From an uncultured Crocinitomix sp. (GTDB taxonomy: Bacteria > Bacteroidota > Bacteroidia > Flavobacteriales_D > Crocinitomicaceae): a stretch of DNA of 64,000 nt. The translations under genes and the position numbers were made by a program. Shown piece after piece: positions 42,126 to 51,124 of the stretch (position 1 is the stretch's first letter; each line of letters begins with the position of its first letter). Location: contig CAKZON010000019.1 in assembly GCA_937136425.1 (NCBI GenBank), positions 1 to 64,000 on the forward strand. Direction: 5' to 3'. The notes under the pieces are model-generated. The model was not told the DNA's origin. It made no database searches and saw nothing but the letters and a program-made list of their open reading frames with translations.

Positions 42126-44582
42126 TTAGAAATTAGCTCTTAATCCTACCATAAAATTTCGCCCAGGAGCACTAATACCAGATGCAAATTGCATATAGTG
42201 GGCATCTAAAATATTACGCACGGCAAATTGTGCAGTAATAGTTTCAGCAAAAGTATAGCTTAAACGGTAATTTAACGTCCACCATGGCGGTGTTCCGCCT
42301 TCGTTGGGGGTAAGGTCTATATTGTCTCCACCCGATTGATAATCGGCTAAGTTCTTACGGAAGTTATAAAAGGAAGTTAAGGCGGTGTTCCAATTATCTT
42401 TTTTGTAGGTTAACGCTATTTTTCCAAATTGTGGTGCAATGTGCTCTAACGGAATGTTGTTTGCTAAGTCAATGCCTTTAGTATAGTTATATGAAGCATT
42501 AAGCGATAAGTGTGGAGTAAAGTTTACGTTGGAGTATACATTAATTCCATAAACAATGGCGTTGTCCGTATTTTGAATGGCTTGTATTTTTGTTACTTCT
42601 CCATTATATTCAATTGAATCTTCACCGTTTAGTGTAAAGTCTTGTTGAACCAAGGCATTAAAAAGGTAAGTTCCGTATACTGCTGCTCCAAACGTTAAAT
42701 ATTCTTTACCAATAGTTTGTTCAAATGAAATTTCACCTCCAAGTGCATATTCAGGCTTAATTTGGTCATTAGGCACAACGGTGTTTCCATTCTTTTCAAA
42801 TACTTTGCCGTAGTCATCAATATTTGGTGCTCTAAATCCTGTTGAAATTAATGTTTTAACACGGGTGTTTTTCTTTGGTTTAAAAACCATTCCTATATGT
42901 CCAGATGGTGCTCCGGTTGCAATATTAATTTCATTAAATGGTAATGCAACAAACGAGGTGTCATCAAATTGAGAGTTAGCATAAATAAAAGAGTAGCGTA
43001 ATCCTGCCGTTAGCACATTTTTATTTATAAACTTTTGTTTGTACTCAATATAAGCTCCTGCATTTAAATAGTTGCTTGAAAATGGATAACGGGTTTGAGT
43101 TCCCATGCGCTCTGATGATAGAATATTTTGCTCGTAAGAGGTTGAGGTCACCAAATTGTCTTGTGCTTCTAAACCATAATAAATGATGCGAGATTTAGTA
43201 AAGATTTTATTAAAATCTAGGTTTAACCCCAATACTGAAACATCTTCCTCTTGATACTCTCTCCAATCTGACCCAAAAGCTCTACTGACGCGATCTTCAT
43301 CAATTTTTTGGTAGGAAAGGGTCATTACGCCATTTTTAAACCATTTTGAAGTCGAATTAAAGTCAAGTTTTAGAGCGCCTAGTAATCTGTTTTGTGGTCC
43401 ATAGTACCATTCAGCAAATCGTAATTTTCCGTTGCGATATTCAGTTAGCCTATCATAACGATTCACTTCAGATGAGGTTGAGTATTGAAAGTTTAGAGTT
43501 AGTTTTAGCTTGTCGGAAGGAGCATAAACGAATTTTTCTAAAAAATCAAACTGTCTATAACCTACGCCAATTTGCACATTTGGGTCAGGGTTAGCAAGCA
43601 TAGTATCGATTCCATTTATACGATCAACATAATTATTATGCAAGCCCCAATCCTCATGTCCGTGCAATCTATTTTTTCCCATTTTGGTGTCACCAAAATT
43701 AGATGCCGTGAAAGAACTTAATAGCCCCCATTTGTTTTTACCAATTGAAAAATTAAAATTACCGCTTAAGCTATTATTGCTATTGTATCTAGCATAACTA
43801 CTTCCATGAAAATAAGCCGTGTCTGAATTTGTAATTTCAGGATCAGCGGTATGGAAATGAATTACGCCCCCCAATGCGTCACTGCCGTATAAAGACGAGC
43901 TTGGTCCAAAAATAATTTCGGTATGATCAAGTACAGCATTGTCAACTGTTATGGCGTTTTGCAAATGTCCGCTACGGTAAATAGCATTGTTCATTCTAAT
44001 TCCATCTATGACAAGGAGCAATTTATTTGCCTCAAATCCTCTAATCATTGGGCTACCTCCACCACCTTGTGATTTTTGCACTAAAACATTACCTGTATTT
44101 TGCAACATGTCAGCGCTGTTTGGTGGATTTTCTAAACGAACTACTTCAATTGGAATGGTCTCAATTTGTGCAGCCTCATCATCTTCTACTAAAAAATAAC
44201 GCAAAGTATGATCAATATAGGTTTGAGGCAATACATTTTCAGCCGCTTGCATTAAAAAGGGTTTTTTAATATCAATGGCAGATTTTTTTAGGTAGACTGT
44301 TGTGTAGGCAGCATGATTAAAAATGATAAATTCGTCTTCCTTAAAATTGCTTAAATTAACTTTCCCTCTTTTATCTGAAGTTTCACCAGATTCGTTTGAT
44401 TTTGAGTAAACCAATACATCTTGAATTGGATCTCCAGAAGTAGAGTCTACTATTGTAAGCGTTTGAGAAAAACCAGAAATACCTAGAAATATGCTAATCG
44501 TGAAAAGTAGCTTCCAAGACTGCAAGACTTTGAATTGGCTTGAAATTTTCAAAAATAACGTGGTAATATTTAAGTACGTCAT
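42126..44582 (-). CDS. TonB-dependent outer-membrane receptor
   Basis: An 818-aa receptor: signal peptide ending GFSQ, carboxypeptidase-regulatory domain (TIVDSTSGDPIQDVLVYSK), plug (SQGGGGSPMIRGFEANKLLLVIDGIRMNN, LYGSDALGGVIHF) and a full barrel ending in a C-terminal aromatic strand (NFMVGLRANF). The substrate cannot be told from sequence; siderophore or sugar is possible. The ATG at 44582 overlaps the end of recO by 89 bases; the in-frame TTG at 44525 would give a shorter, more usual signal and a smaller overlap. Confidence 0.9.
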   Translation of the reverse strand: MTYLNITTLFLKISSQFKVLQSWKLLFTISIFLGISGFSQTLTIVDSTSGDPIQDVLVYSKSNESGETSDKRGKVNLSNFKEDEFIIFNHAAYTTVYLKKSAIDIKKPFLMQAAENVLPQTYIDHTLRYFLVEDDEAAQIETIPIEVVRLENPPNSADMLQNTGNVLVQKSQGGGGSPMIRGFEANKLLLVIDGIRMNNAIYRSGHLQNAITVDNAVLDHTEIIFGPSSSLYGSDALGGVIHFHTADPEITNSDTAYFHGSSYARYNSNNSLSGNFNFSIGKNKWGLLSSFTASNFGDTKMGKNRLHGHEDWGLHNNYVDRINGIDTMLANPDPNVQIGVGYRQFDFLEKFVYAPSDKLKLTLNFQYSTSSEVNRYDRLTEYRNGKLRFAEWYYGPQNRLLGALKLDFNSTSKWFKNGVMTLSYQKIDEDRVSRAFGSDWREYQEEDVSVLGLNLDFNKIFTKSRIIYYGLEAQDNLVTSTSYEQNILSSERMGTQTRYPFSSNYLNAGAYIEYKQKFINKNVLTAGLRYSFIYANSQFDDTSFVALPFNEINIATGAPSGHIGMVFKPKKNTRVKTLISTGFRAPNIDDYGKVFEKNGNTVVPNDQIKPEYALGGEISFEQTIGKEYLTFGAAVYGTYLFNALVQQDFTLNGEDSIEYNGEVTKIQAIQNTDNAIVYGINVYSNVNFTPHLSLNASYNYTKGIDLANNIPLEHIAPQFGKIALTYKKDNWNTALTSFYNFRKNLADYQSGGDNIDLTPNEGGTPPWWTLNYRLSYTFAETITAQFAVRNILDAHYMQFASGISAPGRNFMVGLRANF

Positions 44583-45210
44583 AAACTAATTCTCTTCGTG
44601 TTTTTAGGTCTATCTCCGGATCATCTTTACCATCAAATTTCATGCCCGAAAACTGTAAAAGTAACAATGAATTTCTTTTCGAAAGGTATGCGCCATGATT
44701 TGGTTCATATTTTGTGTACGAACACTCTCTTAAATCTAGATATACTGCATCTTTCACCTCGTTTGGAAAGAAACCTAAATATTGCGTGAGGCGGTATAAA
44801 AACTTGATAGGAAAGTTGGCGATATTATCACTTAAATCTAAAACTTGTAGAATGTTTTCTAAAAAGTCATACAATTCATTGTTTTTTTCGTTTTCACGCA
44901 AGGTGTTATTCAAAACCTCATTCATGAAAAATACAATGCTCGATTTATAAGGATCAAACGGAATGGTTTTGTAAATAACTTGCGGCTCAATGTTCGATAT
45001 TTTGGCTAAGTCACTATCGTTTCGTTGATAATATTCAATAGATATTAAAGCCAGTGAACTTACAATGTTCCCTTTCTTTTTTTTGCGTTTTGCACCTTGA
45101 AAAATGAAACTTTTTACGCCCTCAGTTGGGGTTAAAACTTGAAGAATGATGCTCGTTTCCGAATAATCGACTTTGCGGAGTACAATTCCTTTAGTTTTTC
45201 CGGTCGCCAT
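44494..45210 (-). CDS. recO: DNA repair protein RecO
   Basis: A 238-aa RecO with the N-terminal OB-fold (GIVLRKVDYSETSIILQVLTPTEG, SFIFQGAKRKKKKG) and helical C-terminal half (FFMNEVLNNTLRENEKN, FLYRLTQYLGFFPN). It acts with RecR and RecF to load RecA on SSB-coated DNA. The zinc-finger Cys set found in some RecO proteins is not present, as usual in Bacteroidota. Its ATG overlaps the porZ stop by one base. The porZ-recO order is common in the phylum. Confidence 0.92.
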   Translation of the reverse strand: MATGKTKGIVLRKVDYSETSIILQVLTPTEGVKSFIFQGAKRKKKKGNIVSSLALISIEYYQRNDSDLAKISNIEPQVIYKTIPFDPYKSSIVFFMNEVLNNTLRENEKNNELYDFLENILQVLDLSDNIANFPIKFLYRLTQYLGFFPNEVKDAVYLDLRECSYTKYEPNHGAYLSKRNSLLLLQFSGMKFDGKDDPEIDLKTRRELVYDVLKYYHVIFENFKPIQSLAVLEATFHD

Positions 45211-47516
45211 TAATTAATAAAGAGAATTTTAGCCACGTTCTTTCCTTTGCCTGTTGTAATTCCAGACCAAACTAAGTAAACACCAGATTGAACCCTGTCG
45301 CCTTGCAACGTTTTACCGTCCCAAATTACAGTACCACCATTAGAAACCGTTTGGTAAATTAAATTTCCTGAAATATCCGTGACTTTAACGTCAGATTCAT
45401 AACCTAAGCCTTGAATCGTAATTGGGCCTGAAAAATCAGGACGTACTGGATTTGGAAATACAGAAACTGTGCTAAATTCTTTGTCCGCTATAGTGGCATC
45501 AGATCGGAAGGATACAAGTCCATCCTGCGTTGCGAAATAAACCTCTCCAGAAAGTTGATCAATTTTAATGTCGTATACGTTGTTTGAAACCAATGGGCTG
45601 TTTTCTGTCGTGAATCGGTATATTTCTTCCGTTCCATCTTCAGAAAAACAAAATACTCCTGATGAATTAGTTCCAATCCATTTACGGTTACCACCGTCTA
45701 TTGCAATTGCTGTTACATAAGTGTCTCCTAATAGACGCTCTACTTCTCCATCCACTTCTAATAATATTGGGCTGGCATCATATTCTCCAAAACCACCGTC
45801 ATACAAGTTATTTCTTGAATATAGAATCACCATGCCTTCTTCCGTACCAATCCAAATTTCACCATCAGCATCTTGTGCTAATCCTTTTACAAATACAGAT
45901 GGTAAATTACCATAACCTTCAGCTGCAGAAAGTGTTCTCCACTGATCATCCGAAGGATCATCTAAGGTTCCATTTTCATTGAATGCTACTAAACCTACAT
46001 TAGTCACAGCAACCCATTTATTACCTTCATTATCAATTAAAAGACGATAAGGAAACTTATTGTTGGAGGCAACACCTAAAGAAAATTGTTTCATTTGCCC
46101 ATCAGGTGTAATTACTTTTAATGGAAAAACCCCTTGATTAATGAACCATAAATTACCCTCATCATCATATTTCATGTCGGTAATAGCCATGTTTAGTCCA
46201 AAATCCTCAATCAATGAATTAGTACTGTTGTAAACTTCTAATACAGCCCCATCTTCCTTAATAATCTTTAGTCCGTCTTTAGAAAAACTACCGTAAGCAT
46301 ATTCTGATGTATTGTTTTGGTTTACGGCAACACTTATAAAATCAAAATCTGGTCCTATAGAAATAGAATCATCTGTTTTATAATTAAAGTTAGTCCATTC
46401 CTCATTTTCAAATAAATAAACACCGTTGGTAGAATAAACGTTTTGTACGTTTTGAGTTAATCCTCCGCCTGCAACCAATACTTTGCCGTATTGTATGTCC
46501 ATACGGTAAGAACCATCTGCGGCCGGTGTATTCGAAAATATTGAAGATGCCTGCCAAGAGTTACGGGCTTGTATCATGCCTCCATTTTCATCTGCCACCC
46601 AATAATCTTTATTGTAAAATACCGTTTCTACTGGCGAAGGAACTCCATCAGGATAAGAAAATATTGTTTCAATCACCTCGAAGTTATCATCAAACGCACG
46701 GATAGAAGATACAAGTGTTAAAATCAATCGATCATCATCCGCATGTAAAGATTTAATTGACAATTGTGCGTCATATTTTAAAACCGCACCATCTTCAACA
46801 TAATAAAGTGTGTCTGCATTAAACTCATCATCATCATAAGCAAAGAACAAACGACTACCAAATACTTCGATATCTGAAAATTTACTGTTTACTACAGTTA
46901 CTGGTAAGTCGTCTCTTTTTTCCCATTGGCTTTTGTCATTTAAAAAAGGACGATCTTTCGGGGCAAAATAAATTCCTTGTTTTGTAGCAACATACAAAGT
47001 TTCGTTAAAAATAGTTACATCCAAAATTTCTGGATCTTCATAGGGATAATAGGTGTCTTTAATTTCTTTCTTTTCGTTATCAAAAAGAATCAATCCTATT
47101 CCGGTAGCAACATAAATATATTGTTCGTCAAAATAAAAGTTGTGAATCGTTTTATCTCCAGAAATCTCTGCGGTTTGAATCCAAGGGACATTTGTAATTT
47201 CATTTCCTTCAATAATATCTAAATTTCCATTTACATAACCTACTGCAACAACACTGGTGTTACTAGAGATTGATGAAATTCCTAAATCTGAGATTCCGTT
47301 AGTAACGGTTAATTGATTAACAGAGTTGTCCTCTAAATCATATCGGACAATACCATTCGAGCATGCCATATAGATGTTGTCATCTGTTTTGGTAATGCCT
47401 TGTGGTTTATAAGCCGAGAAGTGGATTCGCCATTGGTTCATTCCAATTTGTGAAATCCCTTGAGATGGAAAAAGAATACCCAATCCAATAACGGTAATAA
47501 GCAAGCGTGAGATCAT
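45210..47516 (-). CDS. porZ: Type IX secretion system protein PorZ (two-propeller family)
   Basis: About 768 aa from ATG 47516 (a longer ORF from 47609 lacks a plausible start). It has a signal peptide ending ISQ, then the PorZ N-terminus (WRIHFSAYKPQGITKTDDNIYMACSNGIVRYD), two beta-propellers with reg_prop-type blades (GNLWFINQG, GNKWVAVTNVGLVAFNENG, GEIWIGTEEGMVILY, NRKWIGTNSSGVFCF) and a C-terminal sorting-like domain (VFPNPVRPDFSGPITIQG). In Porphyromonas, PorZ works with the T9SS attachment complex that joins cargo to anionic LPS. It is flanked by recO and radA. Confidence 0.85.
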   Translation of the reverse strand: MISRLLITVIGLGILFPSQGISQIGMNQWRIHFSAYKPQGITKTDDNIYMACSNGIVRYDLEDNSVNQLTVTNGISDLGISSISSNTSVVAVGYVNGNLDIIEGNEITNVPWIQTAEISGDKTIHNFYFDEQYIYVATGIGLILFDNEKKEIKDTYYPYEDPEILDVTIFNETLYVATKQGIYFAPKDRPFLNDKSQWEKRDDLPVTVVNSKFSDIEVFGSRLFFAYDDDEFNADTLYYVEDGAVLKYDAQLSIKSLHADDDRLILTLVSSIRAFDDNFEVIETIFSYPDGVPSPVETVFYNKDYWVADENGGMIQARNSWQASSIFSNTPAADGSYRMDIQYGKVLVAGGGLTQNVQNVYSTNGVYLFENEEWTNFNYKTDDSISIGPDFDFISVAVNQNNTSEYAYGSFSKDGLKIIKEDGAVLEVYNSTNSLIEDFGLNMAITDMKYDDEGNLWFINQGVFPLKVITPDGQMKQFSLGVASNNKFPYRLLIDNEGNKWVAVTNVGLVAFNENGTLDDPSDDQWRTLSAAEGYGNLPSVFVKGLAQDADGEIWIGTEEGMVILYSRNNLYDGGFGEYDASPILLEVDGEVERLLGDTYVTAIAIDGGNRKWIGTNSSGVFCFSEDGTEEIYRFTTENSPLVSNNVYDIKIDQLSGEVYFATQDGLVSFRSDATIADKEFSTVSVFPNPVRPDFSGPITIQGLGYESDVKVTDISGNLIYQTVSNGGTVIWDGKTLQGDRVQSGVYLVWSGITTGKGKNVAKILFIN

Positions 47517-47601
47517 GTTTTTCAAATTTACATAGAAATAACAGCAATTTGAATAAATTATTGTGTGGAATAAGTAGACAGGTGAGATAATTAAACTTGT
47601 A

Positions 47602-48969
47602 TTATCCAAAAATTAAGCGAATTGCATCTTCAATTTTGCTGACTTGATGAATTTTTATAGCATAATCAGCCTGTTTAATTCCTTTATTATATTTAGAAAT
47701 GATGATTTGTTCAAAGCCCATTTTCTCAGCTTCCATTATTCGTTGATCCGTACGATTCACCGCTCTAATTTCTCCAGAAAGACTGAGTTCCGCTGAAACG
47801 CAAATACCAGGATGAATAGGAATGTTTGCGTTAGAAGACATAATGGCGCAAACTACTGCTAAATCAATAGCTGGGTCATTTACTTTTATTCCGCCCGCAA
47901 TATTTAAAAATACATCTTTAGCGCCTAGTTTAAAACCACACCTTTTTTCTAAAACAGCCAAAAGCATATTTAACCGGCGTAAATCAAACCCAGTGGATGA
48001 GCGTTGGGGAGTACCGTATGCTGCTGTGCTCACTAAGGCTTGAATTTCAATTAGCATAGGACGCACACCTTCAATTGTAGACGCGATAGAAATTCCACTT
48101 AAGCGCTCTCCAGTACTTGTAATTAATATCTCTGACGGATTTTCAACCTCACGTAAACCTGAGCTATTCATTTCGTAAATGCCCAACTCATTGGTAGATC
48201 CAAATCTGTTTTTTATAGAACGCACCAGTCTATATACATGATTACGATCTCCCTCAAACACCAAAACTGCATCAACCATATGTTCTAAAACTTTAGGTCC
48301 AGCTAATGATCCTTCTTTAGTAATATGTCCAATTAAAAAAACAGGAGTACCTGATTCTTTTGCATAGCGTAAAAACTCTGCCGTACATTCTTTAATTTGC
48401 GACACACTCCCAGGAGACGATTCAATATTGGTTGAATGCAAAGTTTGGATAGAATCAATAATTAAAATGTCAGGTTTTACAGCTTCCACCTGAATGAAAA
48501 TATTTTGCATTGAGGTTTCTGTCAGCACAAAGCAATTTTCATTTGATTTTCCAATACGGTCAGCACGCATACTTATTTGTTGCTCGCTTTCCTCACCAGA
48601 TATGTAAAGAATTTTTTTTCCTACCTCTCTAACTGCTAATTGTAATAGTAAAGTTGATTTTCCAATTCCAGGTTCGCCGCCAAACAAAACGAGAGAGCCA
48701 GGCACAACACCGCCACCCAAAACACGATTTAATTCCGTGTCTGAAAGCATTATTCGGCGCTCTTCGTATTTTTCAATTTCGTTTAAACGGTGTGGTTTAG
48801 CAGCACGTTGTGTGTTTGATGATGAGAAGGGAGTAGCACTTTTAGGTGCTTTCTGAATAACTTCTTCTACGTAGGTGTTCCACTCATTGCACGAACCACA
48901 TTTACCAACCCATTTTGGTGATTCGGCGCCACAGTTTTGACAGAAAAAGGATGTTTTAGTCTTAGCCAT
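47602..48969 (-). CDS. radA: DNA repair protein RadA
   Basis: A 455-aa RadA/Sms: N-terminal zinc finger (CQNCGAESPKWVGKCGSCNEW), RecA-like ATPase with Walker A GGEPGIGKSTL and Walker B region DILIIDSIQT, the RadA motif KNRFGS, and a Lon-protease-like C-terminal domain (SLSGEIRAVNRTDQRI). It is a branch-migration helicase in recombination. The porZ start lies 85 bases downstream on the same strand. Confidence 0.97.
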   Translation of the reverse strand: MAKTKTSFFCQNCGAESPKWVGKCGSCNEWNTYVEEVIQKAPKSATPFSSSNTQRAAKPHRLNEIEKYEERRIMLSDTELNRVLGGGVVPGSLVLFGGEPGIGKSTLLLQLAVREVGKKILYISGEESEQQISMRADRIGKSNENCFVLTETSMQNIFIQVEAVKPDILIIDSIQTLHSTNIESSPGSVSQIKECTAEFLRYAKESGTPVFLIGHITKEGSLAGPKVLEHMVDAVLVFEGDRNHVYRLVRSIKNRFGSTNELGIYEMNSSGLREVENPSEILITSTGERLSGISIASTIEGVRPMLIEIQALVSTAAYGTPQRSSTGFDLRRLNMLLAVLEKRCGFKLGAKDVFLNIAGGIKVNDPAIDLAVVCAIMSSNANIPIHPGICVSAELSLSGEIRAVNRTDQRIMEAEKMGFEQIIISKYNKGIKQADYAIKIHQVSKIEDAIRLIFG

Positions 48970-49093
48970 TAATTTCGTTTAAAATGCAAATATGAATACG
49001 CAGACCGTAATCTATTTACGTTTTGGAAATATTATTATTAATCTTTTCTATAAAGATATTTAATATCTTTAATTGTTCAATCGAAATTTCTAA

Positions 49094-49453
49094 ATGAAGG
49101 AGGAGGAATTAAGTGCATATGGCAAAAAAATAAGAACGGATAATCGAAAAACGTTCCGGCGCAAAATGATTCTTTCGCTAATGGGTTTACTATTTATTGT
49201 GTTTATGGTAAAATGTAGCAAGGGAGATTATAAATTTTACTTTAAAACGACCGCAGAAACTAAAGGAACCATTGTAGATACTAAAATTTATAATCAAGGT
49301 TGGTTCTACACACAGGACGTTCTTTATGAATACACTGTTGATGATAGCACATATCAAAACATTACAACCCGTTTTAGAATTGTTAGCCCCAATCTATCAA
49401 TCCGTGTAATTTATGCTGAAGAAAACCCAGCTGTGCACGAAGTGGTTTGGTAG
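49094..49453 (+). CDS. Small membrane-anchored protein, DUF3592-like
   Basis: 119 aa with a basic N-terminus, one span (MILSLMGLLFIVFMV) and a small extracytoplasmic beta-domain (AETKGTIVDTKIY, LYEYTVDDSTYQN, IRVIYAEENPAVHEV). The last motif fits the DUF3592-type pattern of short membrane proteins. Function unknown. It is divergent from radA and 55 bases before the exonuclease III gene. Confidence 0.65.
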   Translation: MKEEELSAYGKKIRTDNRKTFRRKMILSLMGLLFIVFMVKCSKGDYKFYFKTTAETKGTIVDTKIYNQGWFYTQDVLYEYTVDDSTYQNITTRFRIVSPNLSIRVIYAEENPAVHEVVW

Positions 49454-49481
49454 AATATGTTAAGGAATAGCCGCAAATAGT

Positions 49482-49489
49482 TATTTTTG
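49482..49489 (+). promoter_or_regulatory. -7 box before exonuclease III
   Basis: TATTTTTG matches TAnnTTTG exactly, 18 bases before the ATG. No convincing -33 box is seen at the expected distance, so only the -7 part is supported. Confidence 0.4.
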
Positions 49490-49507
49490 TAGTTCAAAAT
49501 TAAACTT

Positions 49508-50281
49508 ATGGCTAAAATCATTTCTTATAACGTTAATGGAATTCGAGCAGCACTAAAAAAAGATTGGATCGAATGGCTAAAGTCTGAAGATCCGGATGTT
49601 GTGTGTATTCAAGAAACTAAAGCACATAAAGATCAACTTGATTTGTCCATTTTTGAAGATGCTGGCTATAAAACCTATTGGTATTCTGCACAAAAAAAAG
49701 GATATAGTAGTGTAGCCATTTTTTCTAAAACTGAACCTGATCATGTTGAGTACGGATGTGGCATTGAAAAATACGATAATGAAGGACGAATATTAAGAGC
49801 AGATTTTGGAGATTTTTCAGTATTAAGTTGTTATTTCCCTAGCGGAAGTAGTGGAGATGAGCGTCAAGAGTTTAAAATGGATTTTTTAGCAGATTTCAAT
49901 GACTATATTATTGAGCTACGTAAAACACGCCCAAACTTATTAATATCAGGAGACATTAATATCTGTCATGAACCTATTGATATTCATAACCCTGTCTCAA
50001 ATAAGAATTCTTCAGGATTTAAGCCAGAAGAGCGCCAATGGATTACAGACTTTTTAGCATTAGGTTTTGTTGATACGTTTAGAACATTGAATAAAGAGCC
50101 AGATAATTATACGTGGTGGACTTATCGTTTTGGGGCACGCGGTAAAAATTTAGGATGGCGTATTGATTATCATTTTATAACAGAATCATTGTCAGATAAA
50201 TTAACAGGGTCTGGTATCCTTTCAGAGGCAGTGCATTCAGATCATTGCCCAATCGTTGTTGAATTGGATGTAAAGTTATAA
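49508..50281 (+). CDS. xth: Exodeoxyribonuclease III / AP endonuclease
   Basis: A 257-aa EEP-fold nuclease: ISYNVNGIRAA, the metal-binding Glu in CIQETKAH, GYSSVAIFSK, GDINICHEPIDIHNP, TWWTYRFGARGKNLGWRIDY and the C-terminal SDHCPI with catalytic Asp-His. It cuts at abasic sites and removes 3' blocking groups. All key residues are present. Confidence 0.96.
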   Translation: MAKIISYNVNGIRAALKKDWIEWLKSEDPDVVCIQETKAHKDQLDLSIFEDAGYKTYWYSAQKKGYSSVAIFSKTEPDHVEYGCGIEKYDNEGRILRADFGDFSVLSCYFPSGSSGDERQEFKMDFLADFNDYIIELRKTRPNLLISGDINICHEPIDIHNPVSNKNSSGFKPEERQWITDFLALGFVDTFRTLNKEPDNYTWWTYRFGARGKNLGWRIDYHFITESLSDKLTGSGILSEAVHSDHCPIVVELDVKL

Positions 50282-50385
50282 TCAAAACTGATTAAAATCA
50301 GAACCTTTTTTGCTGATTTGCGTATTGAATGAAGTAAATTTGGGTGAATCTAGACAACAAGTATTAAACCGATAAAACAAAGTTT

Positions 50386-51054
50386 TTGATTGAGATTATT
50401 ATAGGCGGAATTGGTTATGGACTATTATTAAGTATAATGGTTGGTCCTGCTTTTTTTATACTCATTGAAACGAGTATAACCAAAGGAGTAAAATCTGCGC
50501 TTTATCTTGATTTAGGAGTACTAATAAGTGATTTGGTTTATGTTGTCATTGCATTTTTGTTTTTTCAGGAGGTGCACGAACTTATGGAAAGTGAGAATCG
50601 TTACTTTTTGAAAATTATAGGAGGTGCGGCATTCATTATTTTTGGAATTACCAATTTAATGAAAGCTAAAAAGCCCAAACTTTTACCAAAAACTAATATA
50701 GGCGAAGCCAAAGATCTTAAGGCAAGTAATCATTTAATGATGGTATTAAAAGGCTTTATGATTAATGCACTTAATCCAGGAGTGTTATTCTATTGGTTAA
50801 CTATGATGTCGCTTTTGCCAGAGGCGTCTGAAGAGCTCAAATTATCACATGTTTATGTTCAAGTCATATATATATCTTTGATTTTGATTACCTTTTTTAG
50901 TGTAGACATTTTAAAGATTATTGGCGCTAAAAAATTGAAAGAGTTTTTAACCCCTTCATGGATGAGAGTTGTTAATATTGTTTTAGGCTCAATCCTCATG
51001 TTGTTCGGTATGCTTTTCCTAATTCAAGGAATAAGAGGTTTAGTTTTGGCTTAA
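50386..51054 (+). CDS. LysE-family amino-acid exporter
   Basis: A 222-aa membrane protein with about six spans and the LysE/RhtB signature (GYGLLLSIMVGPAFFILIETS at the N-terminus, LMMVLKGFMINALNPGVLFYW in the middle). Such proteins export amino acids or small amines by proton exchange; the substrate is not known here. The TTG start at 50386 puts the first span at residue 1. It is a single gene between xth and the MORN gene. Confidence 0.85.
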   Translation: MIEIIIGGIGYGLLLSIMVGPAFFILIETSITKGVKSALYLDLGVLISDLVYVVIAFLFFQEVHELMESENRYFLKIIGGAAFIIFGITNLMKAKKPKLLPKTNIGEAKDLKASNHLMMVLKGFMINALNPGVLFYWLTMMSLLPEASEELKLSHVYVQVIYISLILITFFSVDILKIIGAKKLKEFLTPSWMRVVNIVLGSILMLFGMLFLIQGIRGLVLA

Positions 51055-51124
51055 TCACCCTAAAACTCGAAAAAGGTAACTAAATTTGATCCTTCACTTA
51101 TATTGTAAAACAAGCTTGAGATAA

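Noticed and set aside
47517..47609. N-terminal extension of porZ
   Set aside because: The added 31 residues have no signal-peptide character and overlap the end of radA; ATG 47516 gives a proper signal peptide.
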